This document shows positions 55,057 through 64,000 of a stretch of 64,000 nt of DNA, one piece after another. The translations under genes and the position numbers were made by a program. Origin of the DNA: Amblyomma americanum (taxonomy: Eukaryota > Arthropoda > Arachnida > Ixodida > Ixodidae); NCBI RefSeq assembly GCF_052857255.1, contig NC_135498.1:165783255-165847254 (forward strand). Reading direction: 5' to 3'. A model generated the notes under the pieces. It saw only the letters and a list, made by a program, of their open reading frames with translations, had not been told where the DNA came from and ran no database searches. The first letter of the stretch is position 1; each line of letters opens with the position of its first letter.

Positions 55057-57326
55057 TTCTATTGTTTGTATAGTTTGTTCATAGGTTCCTGAAAGATTTT
55101 GTTCACGTTAACTTTCCATATTTGCCGTAGAGTGTCCGTTGTGTGCATGGTAACATGCCAAATTCTCACCAGACCCGCGAAAAAATTTGTTTCCAGGATC
55201 CATTCGGAGTCACCTTTGACGTCGATTGTAGAAATAAATGCAGACCGATTATTTTTGGTGTGCGCTTCAGCTCGCCTTCGAGGTTTCGATGCGACAATAT
55301 TAATGGTTCCTTCTGTCGGTTTCTTCAGAACTTCAGACGTAGCCATGTCGGCATCACTCTCTGTGATATTCGTGTGTCTGTACATGTAACATGGTTATCT
55401 AGTCCATAAAACTCATGAAGAGCAACGTCTCGTGTAACATTTGCTGTACATTCCACTAGTTATGTGACGTATTTCAGCATTGTTCATATACGCAAAGAAG
55501 CTGAATTACTAGCAGGCAAGCTTGCAGTAAAGCTTCAACTCTTTTAAGGTCGAACAGTGCGAAAGACGTAGGCGGAAAGCAGAGCAAACAAGGAACAAGG
55601 GCTTGTGCTGTGTTTCCTCTGGTTTTCGTCTGAGTCGTGCCCACTGTTTTTCCTTAACAAATTGTATAACCAACTCGCGCGTTTAGCCATAGCGCAAGAT
55701 ATATCTGTTTTCGTGTAACCTCTGCACAGCATAATTTGTGCCGCACTTGATAAAGCGCATGTGATTCACTTTTAATGACACTATATGCCTTGTTTTCGAA
55801 AAGGCAAGCTTGTATGAATAGCTGAGGCGAAATTATGTGCGCATTAAATAAATGCGCTGCAAAAGTAATTTTGTACTGGTGTTTTGCAGCCTCTACACTA
55901 CAGGTTTTGCTCACACATATTCAGCAAATACGTTGTGACCGCAGGCAACTGTATACATGTGCGGGCAGGTCGACGTCAGCAAGGGTCGAGGATGATGCAC
56001 AAGGATGAATTTCGCTCGTCGGACTGACTGCTGCGGAGCCCATTTCGACTTTAGTAGAAAGTCCAGTGGCTCTGTGGCAAATTTGGCGATGAGTTGGGAG
56101 ACTTACTGGTGAACACTCTCGGTGAAGCAGCAGCTGCACTGCAAGAACTAAAAAGTGTGAAAAGAGTGTATCGTTACAATTTATTCCACCTGAAGACTCC
56201 TGGCACTGCATGAAGCAAAAACAAGCCGAGATTTTTTAAGAGACACTGCGAATCAATTATAGATGGAAGAGCTTTCCTTCCTTGCGAACTCACATCTCTA
56301 ACTTTATACTGTTTCCGGCCTGATGAGATGTTGCTTTGAAAGTAGTATCTTGCTTTGCTGTGTGCTCATCGTTTCTTGGTATTAAAAAAAATGTTCTTCA
56401 AAATAATAAATTAGCAGCAAAAAAGCTTGTGCCTTCCTTCCCTTTTATTGACGTTTGGGTGGCATTTCTCTTTTGAGGTGAATATTGTACAACACGCCTT
56501 TTTGCCTTAAATCTTCGTTTATGTCTGCTGTAATCCTCATACAATTGTTTGTGAGATTATGATGGTGTGTACTAAATTAATAAAAATTATTACCTTTGAG
56601 GCATTTGCCATATCGCCACCAATAAATAGGCATAAATTAATCAATTAGAGAATAACGCTGGCAAAAAGTAGCATTTCAATGAAGTTTATGCTGTAAAAGA
56701 AATTGCAAATGTAAAAAAAACGGCTTTTTAGCTAAACTTGTCTCAAGAAGTCCTAAATGGTGAAAAACCTCTTGTACCTAGCCTAAACCAATTCAAGTCG
56801 CTTGAAGATGAGGTGCTAATAAGCATGGGTAAGCATCTTGAAGTCTGTATGTTGTTCATTTATTAGTCACGCGCCTCTGAAAATTGTAAGAAACATGAAC
56901 ATGTACTCTTGTGTAACGTTTAGGAAATACTGCCCTGCGGCGATTTTCTGCACAATTGGAGATGGCGCAATCTTTCTTTCTGCCTGAAATAATCATTGAT
57001 CTCCCTCATTGTGTTTAAAACTATTTCTGATCAAATTTAAGTTTTGTTTTTGTAATAGCTAACAACAATATGTTAAATTTTTCAGGTTCCCAGTATTTAG
57101 CAGTGCTGAGGTTTCGCGTGGAGAAACGTCATACTTCGCTATACATGGCTTAGCATCGCCTTTACTCTACGAAATTCGGAGAATCTGCACGGTCAGGGTG
57201 ATTTGAGTTACTTTTTTCGTTGTGCTCATGAAGGGCGCAAGCTCTCTTTCAAACAATTTAAGCACAGTTGAAATGTTCCACGGCTGTATTCCCCCCCGTG
57301 AATATAAATTATATTATGTAGGGCCA
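55057..57326. other. No identified gene
   Basis: AT-rich. Overlapping ORFs near 55060-55390 (96-108 codons on both strands) are not recognised. No SINE or LINE signature is seen. Confidence 0.4.
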
Positions 57327-57836
57327 TCATTCTTTTATTGAACCTGTAACAAATATCAACGATAAACACAGCAAAATAACAACAATAATAGAAATAACAG
57401 AGCCAAGTGCGATAAATGTAAAGCCCTTTTTTATTGAAAGTAGCGCCCTACTGTGAACTTCGCCGCCATGGCATGGACTCTCACACATCTTGCTCGCCTG
57501 ACTCTCTGCTAGGCGCTTTCCTGAACGATGATTTTTCCCTTCGGCCTTGGCCAAGGCAGCACAGGGGAAAGGATCGTTTTCTTGTGTTTTCGCTTTTCGT
57601 CTCCTCCATGCGCTGACCGTCTGCCTCTGCTGCTGGTCCAGCTCCGTGGAGTTACGCGCTGACCATTCGAACTCAACTTTCAACGCCGCGTTATGTCCGG
57701 TTGCAGTGCATTTCAGTGCACAAGCCAGGGTGAAATTTCCGTCGTGCTGATCACGAGTGGTCCAGGGAAAAAATGACATTAGCCGAAGGAAAAAGTGTAT
57801 CCACGGCATCGCTTTTAAGGACTTTGTTCCGTACAA
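57327..57836 (-). CDS. Hypothetical ORF, C-terminal membrane segment
   Basis: 169 codons from ATG 57836. The middle is Lys/Arg/Gln-rich (TELDQQQRQTVSAWRRRKAK). The C-terminus has a strongly hydrophobic stretch, FIALGSVISIIVVILLCLSL, then IFVTGS. It would be a tail-anchored or single-pass protein if real. I recognise no family, the forward strand also has ORFs here, and no splice or promoter evidence supports it. Confidence 0.2.
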   Translation of the reverse strand: MYGTKSLKAMPWIHFFLRLMSFFPWTTRDQHDGNFTLACALKCTATGHNAALKVEFEWSARNSTELDQQQRQTVSAWRRRKAKTQENDPFPCAALAKAEGKNHRSGKRLAESQASKMCESPCHGGEVHSRALLSIKKGFTFIALGSVISIIVVILLCLSLIFVTGSIKE

Positions 57837-58365
57837 AGCACACCGTCCTCGGCGCAGTGCTGTTCATTTCGTGGTACCTAAATTAGTGTGCACAGTAAAA
57901 ACTTCTTGCGAGATCATCAGGAAGCTGATAATCTCGCTTAATTCGCTGATCATCGTGCGTCGTTTCACACGCTGATCTTTAAATGTGTTGGTATTGCTCT
58001 GTGTGTGGTCAGTTCACGTCTGTTGATGTGCGGATTACGCCTGCTGAGGCACTTTAATTTAGGAATCTCAGTGTGGGCTTCCGCGAAAAGTGTTTGCATC
58101 GTCGACGTTACTTTTTTTTGTTAGCAAATACGCGTGCTTCTAACCTGCTGCAAAATAGAACACATATTGATTTTCTTAGCGTGTACGGCACTATCTCTCC
58201 CGTTTTACCCAGAGCTCTGGTGTGGTAGCTTTAAGGGCGTTGTACCCATGTCATCTAGTGACGATAGGTGATGTTAATCGTTAGAGAGATGAAGACGTTC
58301 GTTAGACCGTCGCGACTGCGCGCAATTCTACTGTGATTCCGATACTTAATTCCGATACTTAGGTC
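57837..58365. other. No identified gene
   Basis: Unassigned stretch before the second duplication copy begins in the truncated PLE pLTR. Confidence 0.4.
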
Positions 58366-60166
58366 GCTTAAGCACGTGTGTTTACTCTCTGACATCATGC
58401 AATAAGCCTTCGACCAGCTAACTTTTCATCCTACCCTGCGACCGAAGGATGATAGTAGTGTTGTGAAAAAATTGTTTGCACTTGTCGCATCTGGAGCAGT
58501 GAGTCGCAATGTTGTCTGGCTTCATTCGTGAATGAAATGAAGAAACGAATGAATTTCACTCATTCATGATACCTTCATTCATTCATGAATAAAGTGGTGT
58601 AAGTACTTCAGTTTTGGTGGGTACAATTGCGAGATACCCCTCATCTTTGTTCATCGAGTTCGCAGGCGAAGTGCTTGTCCAAAAGAATGGAATATGTATC
58701 GGCAGTTGCATAGCGCCAGTTCTTTGCGACCTGTTCATGGCCAGAGGAGACTAGCAGTTTGATGATACCTTAAAGCCCCTTGAGATGGTTAATTATTTCC
58801 GATATGTAGATGATTTTCGATTTGGTTTTGTGCTTTTACGCGGGTGTAATGTCCATGAGAGACACCGTAGTGAAGGGTTCGGGAAATTTCGTCCCTCTGG
58901 GGTTCTTTACCATGCACTGACATCGGACAGTACACGGGCCTCTATAATTTCACTTGCATCGAAATTCGACCGCCGCGGCCGTGATCAAACCCGCGTCTTT
59001 CGGGCCAGCAGCCGAGCGCCGTAACCACTCAGCCACCGCGGCGGCTTCATCCCGGATTCGAGTTCACGCATGACGTTCCGAATGAAGAAAGACTGCAGTA
59101 CCTGGACATTTCTATTTCACAGGGGCCACACTTATGTTGGTCCTTCAAATGCACCAGCGAGAAACGACTTTTACCATTCGACTCAGCGACTCGAAGCTTG
59201 TCAAGCGTGGCATCGCGATGTCTTATTTCACTCAGGCAGCGAAAAAGTATGGTCCTCACCAAGTCAGTGGCAGTATCAACCTGCAAGCTGAACAGCTGAA
59301 AGCAGCGGGCTGTCAAATGCAAGTGCTATCTTCTGTGAAAGACAGTCGTTAAAGGAAAACAAAGGACTAAGAAAGAAAGAGAAAAAGATAAGCGGCCAGT
59401 CGTTTTTCCTTACATGCAGGTCATCTCCCAGTAAAAGAAATTTGCTGAACATCATGATTTCGCAATAATGTTTTCTGCTCCAAGAAAACTTAAGCGTTTC
59501 TATGCAAAGGTAAACAACCGTAAACCAAGAAGCCGTGAGAGCACATGTGGTGTAAAGCATGTGACAAAGTCCGTGCCTTGCTCTTCCGCAGTGGTTTATA
59601 AAACGCTGTCATGTTGTCGGTCACACGTCGCCAAGACAGGACGATGCTTGAATGAACGGCTCCGGGAGCATCGCAGGTTATGCGGCTTGTTAACAGCACT
59701 AGGCCACTTTGCGACTCACTGCATGCTCTAGATGCGACTAGTGCAGACCAATTTTTCACAAAACTACTATCATCCTTCGGCCGCAGGATAAGATGAAAAC
59801 GGAGCTGTTTGAAGTTGAACCATTTTGAATGATGTCATAGAATGAAGACACATGCGTGAGCGACCCGTCAGTCACGTTGACGAAGCGAGAAGTCACCTTT
59901 TTTAGGACATTAACCTGAACATTCGTGCATGCACATCCTCAAAAAAAGCTTACTAAGCAACCTGACGCCACTATGTTTGGTAATTCTTTACGTGTTTATT
60001 TTTTCTTTTAAGAGTTCATTTAAAATGTGTTTCGCGCGCAATAAAATCAGTTGATAGTTTGCGCCCTGTCTCTTTGTGGGGTTTCTTGCGTCCTGTGTTG
60101 TTCGTACAAATGAGCAGCGCACTAATAGAGTGAAATATGATCCAACTAGGCCCATTTGCAGCTTTA
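58366..60166 (+). mobile_element. Penelope-like element, second duplication copy, 5'-truncated
   Basis: Partial inverted pLTR at 58366-58480, RT block MVNYFRYVDDF at about 58787, and after the SINE RIKK-like and KLVKRGIAMSYFTQAAK blocks. The nuclease remnant at 59468-59731 has CGVKHVTKSVPC, VVYKTLS and GRCLNERLREH, with the YIG motif degraded to HVAK. The forward pLTR is 59760-60166. The nuclease frame is longer here than in copy 1, where a TGA interrupts it, but the element is still inactive. Confidence 0.75.
58843..59044 (-). mobile_element. tRNA-derived SINE, second duplication copy
   Basis: Same insertion point in the PLE as 5836-6055. About 20 bases of its tail are missing (gtccatgagagacaccg). 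Confidence 0.8.
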
Positions 60167-61452
60167 CAAACTTAGTGTAGCCTGTTGCTGCTTCTGAATG
60201 ATGCACACGGCATATGCAGAGATGGATCTCCACGGAAATATTGCTGATGCCCTGTAAATAATCTCAAAATCAGTTTCCTCTAATATTTATTGTGACTGCC
60301 TGCAACGCCACGAAACGATGTCCCCAACACAAGCGCCGCCAACTGCCACCTGCCTGGTGTATCTCGCTGTGCTCGTTTTGAGGTCAGTTTCAGAGCAAGG
60401 AACTTGAGTCTGGCCTACCACAGCTGAACGGCATCTAAGAAGCTCCTTCTTTTTCGTGCCCAGGAATAGTACACCTTTGTTGTGCGCACAGTTTATTCGT
60501 TATTCTGGAGCCTCGGATCGCCCACGCTTCATGAGGTTGATGGTGTGATCATGCAGACGGTCGGTTCCTTGCCTTACGATGCTAACAGTGTTTAAAAAAT
60601 AAATAATTCTTCCCTTCCACTGTAGCCAGAATAGGACATTATTATGGTGAACGAATTAGTCGTGTCCTGGAGCGCAATTGATGGCCTCTGAGTGTCCATC
60701 ACAATTGAGACATTCCAAAAGGTCAATTCGGCAAGCACCGAACTGATTTTCATGAAGAAAGCACTATCATAGACAAATAAAAAAAATTCGAAAAGAGTGG
60801 CGCAACTTGAGCACTATGGACTCAACAACCTGGAAATAAAAGGTATATAAAGCAGAGAAAGAATTGCGGTCAACTAATTATCATATTGCCGTGTAGCGCT
60901 GTACTATAAGTACGACGCCGTGTCAGCCGGATATTTGAAAACAGGGCGCCCCTGATAGCTTAGACGGCCAGAAATACGCATAGAAGCCCCACGGTAAGGT
61001 TCTGACATAAAGCATGAGTAAGGACACAAGTTAAATGGAATACTGAACCGGTTTCTGTCGTCGGGATAGAAACAGCCCTCAGAGAAGCAAATACGCGAGT
61101 AATGATGTTGCACTGAACATAATAAAGTAAAAAACATCGACGAATATTTTCTGTATTGTTTTCGAATTTAATTGTATGGAAGAAAATCTGCTAGGAGTAT
61201 TCAGAATGTGCTTGCATGCTTTGCACTTAAAAGTGTCATTCATACGGCAGTACAGAACCCTACAGCGCGGAATCATAGCGTAGACAAAAATGGCAAGACA
61301 ACTTTCAGTTCGCATTCCAAAAACATGGCTGTCCATGGTGCTCCGATCTTCGATTACGCAACTTCCTGTCCAAATATGGGTCCGGTTAATTTTCTTTCAA
61401 CTTATTCTGCTGGTGACAGCCGTTCACGACCTTGGTCGAAGTGTGAGCACTG
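60167..61452. other. Duplicated non-coding stretch
   Basis: Matches 7161-8458, including the TATA-like ggtatataaagcagag at 60842-60857. No coding sequence is recognised. Confidence 0.4.
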
Positions 61453-61942
61453 GTGAGTAGTCCGTCCGCTTCCACCATGGATGTTTATATTCGCACTAAT
61501 CTCTGTGCAGGTATGGCAAACATTGGGCAGATAGTCAAGAATCATTGGGGCCCACCGACGCCTGTTTATGTAGAGACTGGCCCTGCAGTGGTGGAGGGTC
61601 AAGGTGTATTCCAGCGGCGCCAGCGACGACGCCAGTCAGGACGGCAGCGACAGCAGCCAGGACGACATAGGGTACCTCTACCTAGTGCACCCTAAGTCGT
61701 ATAGGGCGGAGGCACCACCTTCGCGGCCCCCATCTTGGAGCAAGCGCCGAGACAGCAGGCGATGGAGTCTCGACCAGTGTTCTTGTTTAACATGTTTTTG
61801 CGACGGTAGGTTAGGATATGTAAAGGTTTTCCACGTCCACTCGCAATTCAGAGCACTTTTTGCTGATAGATATAAAATAAAAAAGAACTATAGCTACGCT
61901 TGCGCGCACAGCCCTCACGTAAAAGTACCATTATGCATCTAA
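61453..61942 (+). pseudogene. Unrecognised family, copy with shift and stop
   Basis: The GT...AG segment is 61453-61510, with ATG 61477 giving MDVYIRTNLCAGMANIGQIV. The same one-base shift as in copy 1 lies near 61545, then GAHRRLFM is followed by TAG. Downstream, VKVYSSGASDDASQDGSDSS keeps the acidic tail. The shared shift shows that it predates the duplication. Confidence 0.45.
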
Positions 61943-64000
61943 GTCAGCGCATTGTCTTTGGCATAAATCGGTCGTTTTATCTAGTGACTGCTATGTAAAG
62001 CAATGCGTTTCGCTCCTGCTTGACAAGAAAGAGTTTATCAGGTGCACACCTTGTAAGTGGCTCTAACTGATTCTCTTGGTCACATCAACCACTGGTTTAT
62101 GTTTCAGTTAGCCGCGTATATCTATAATGCTTTTGATCACAGTGGTCCATCGTAAACCGCAGAACACACTCCAGAAGGTTATAGGTCATGATGAGTACAC
62201 GAAAACATGACAGGTGTCGTACGGTAATGCACACGGCATTTTATTTCAAAACAATTGGAAGCAACCTTTCAAACTGCATCTGGGTGGACACCTAAGAGGA
62301 GGCAAACCCTGAATCAAGTATTAAGATTGGTGCTAACTACAGTTTTACAGCCGTACAGTTCGAATACTGCTGATACGGGAACGTTGAACTTCAGTTGAAT
62401 TCGGTCTAACCTCAGGTGGACACTTGATCGCTCTACAGTGGTACACATCGCCTCGCGATGTGTCAATACACGGGAAAGAAAAAGCCCTTTTCGGAATTAC
62501 CTTCTGTCCTGCGCACACACCTTGCTTCCCAGCTTCCGCTTTCGCTAGGCTACGCCACTGCAGGTGCTTGTCCACGACGGAAGTTGCCTCGCGACTACTC
62601 GAACTGCGGCTGTGAACAACTTGACTTCCGCAAGGACCTAACTTTTTCGATATTTTTTCTAAATCACGAGGACTTCGCGATAATTGTTCCTCACGAATAG
62701 TTTGAGAAAAAGTAGCTATAAAGAACTTGCGTTTCGCTTCATTTAGAACATTTTAAAACACCATGCAGTTGCTAAATTCCAACACGACGAACTTGCAAGA
62801 TTGTTTTTTTTTTCTGCTGGGACTAAAAATATGTGTTACCAGATTGCGTTGTCCTTTCCTTCTTTGCCTACAAAAGGGATTATCGAGCGGGAATATTTTT
62901 ACCTCGCTTTTCGAAAAGAAGAGTGGGGAATGCAATTTATTCTCCGTGAAACTGAAGCTGCAACGGTTGCTACAAGGGATTAACAGCGTGCGCAGGGGGC
63001 AGTTGTCGAGTAGGTACAATGATGGTTCCCTTTGACAGTTTCTATGCTCGACTTGCTTCCTGCGTTCACAACGCGGCTCTGAACACTGAGCACTAGTCAT
63101 TAAAGATTGATGTGCTGCACTCCGCTAATGACACTAAAGTCGAGTGCCACTTATTGGAAGTGATGCTAAATTTTATCGCATGTCAGGGAAACAGCAGACG
63201 CAATCATCCATATATGACATTGTAAACCTTCACACACCCCACAATTCAAATTTTCCACTCCAAAACACAGCCAGCTACACCGACGCCAAATAACTCAGTG
63301 AAACGCGCTTGATAATCATGCTTGTAACGATGCTCCGAGCTGCTTAAACGTTGACGAAAAGATACCGCAATCTCTGTTGTGCACGGTGCGAGATAAGAAT
63401 GGTGAACAATCTGAAAAAATAATTCAAACCACACAAAGCTATTGGGGTAAGAGAATGGGTGAATCGCTATGGAATAATGTTAATCCAACCGGAAGCGCAT
63501 AATCGCGTGTGACAGGTATAAAAACAGCACAGCTATTGTGGCCTACTTCGCAAGTCTTCGCGTTGTCAATCTCCTTGCAGTTTTTGGCTTTAATTTCGCC
63601 TCCCGCGCTTTTCTCCGTGTTTCATGCCGTGGAAAACGAAAATATCGGCCGCCTATCTTTGCCGAGCCGGCACACAATGACAAAATAGTCTGGAACGCTG
63701 GTTTTTGGTATATCACAGTTTATTTGCTCAGCATCCGGCGCACAACACAAAATCTTCGCACATTCCGCAGCAGTGGCACGAAAAGCTACTTGCCCCAAGA
63801 TGAGCCAAGATGGGCCATAAGACAAAGCACTTGTGGTGTCTGATCCAGCCAAGTGTACTGATCTCGCCACCAGATGTGTGTTGTAGTGAGGTGGCGCCCC
63901 CACGCAAAGTGGAAGGCGCGTAACTTGAAGCGCGAGGGGGGGGGGGGGAATCCTTTACATTTGCCTGCGACAGTACTGAACGCTCTCCTCAATTTTTTTG
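61943..64000. other. Duplicated stretch to the window end
   Basis: Matches 8973-10990. It has a conserved TATAAAA at 63518-63524 and a G-run at about 63936-63948. No gene is identified. Confidence 0.4.

Larger units (their letters stand above)
58366..64000. repeat. Dispersed duplication, copy 2 (partner 5352-10990)
   Basis: Same order and orientation as copy 1 and running off the window end. Small indels differ, for example an insertion near 62085-62105. Confidence 0.85.

Noticed and set aside
54491..55092. ORFs of 92 and 124 codons with repeated LPGAEASC-like segments
   Set aside because: They are translations of the minisatellite core and spacer, without a conserved start or external similarity.
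58490..58620. attc-rich palindromic stretch near the PLE end, considered as a hammerhead ribozyme
   Set aside because: I could not find the required ctgatga and gaaa core elements in a foldable arrangement. A covariance search would decide.
1..64000. Bacterial-type features (operons, CRISPR arrays, integrons)
   Set aside because: The window is plainly eukaryotic, with SINEs, LINEs and long non-coding stretches. The regularly spaced array at 54440-55056 has degenerate units and is a minisatellite.

Overview
This is a eukaryotic genomic window built almost entirely from transposable elements and duplicated non-coding DNA. It most likely comes from an ixodid (hard) tick. The evidence is a set of tRNA-derived SINEs with the Ruka-type structure known from Rhipicephalus, Penelope-like elements (PLEs) with GIY-YIG endonucleases, and I-, CR1/Jockey- and RTE-type LINEs in tick-like arrangements. 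There are no operons, ribosome binding sites, rRNA genes or CRISPR arrays. I found no confidently intact host gene. The best open frame, at 27157-28110, belongs to an unrecognised repeat-borne family.

Layout: (1) 1-5064 has no recognisable gene. (2) 5352-10990 is one copy of a duplication whose second copy is 58366-64000 (about 94% identical in one stretch compared by eye). It carries a PLE with inverted terminal pLTRs, a SINE inside that PLE, and a broken copy of the unrecognised family. (3) 11076-11669 is a small TIR element, followed by a SINE and a PLE remnant. (4) 14820-20021 is a complete but dead P-superfamily (THAP9-like) DNA transposon with 20-bp perfect TIRs and a matching 7-bp target duplication; a SINE has inserted in its transposase. 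(5) 20719-24830 is a LINE split by a 2.2-kb TIR element. (6) 24910-29370 holds LINE fragments and the first copy of a second duplication. That unit contains a CR1-like ORF1 with a 2A-like motif, opposite a gene-like ORF with a large acidic repeat. (7) 29630-36500 holds LINE fragments, SINEs and a 5-kb I-type LINE. (8) 36540-42690 is the second copy of the second duplication, split by a 3.3-kb LINE. (9) 42960-49120 is a CR1/Jockey fragment, then an RTE LINE interrupted by a PLE with a 9-bp target duplication. (10) 49121-58365 is mostly unassigned and holds one SINE, two candidate exons and a 62-bp minisatellite.

The elements do not work together as a pathway; the window records nested insertion and duplication. 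The order can be read in places: SINE and PLE insertion preceded the 5.6-kb duplication, LINE insertion split a SINE in the second duplication, and a PLE entered the RTE. The least explained object is the four-copy family at 8459, 27133, 37952 and 61453. All four copies keep a GT...AG segment of exactly 58 bases with the start-codon position at the same offset inside it. One copy has acquired a roughly 800-bp acidic repeat.
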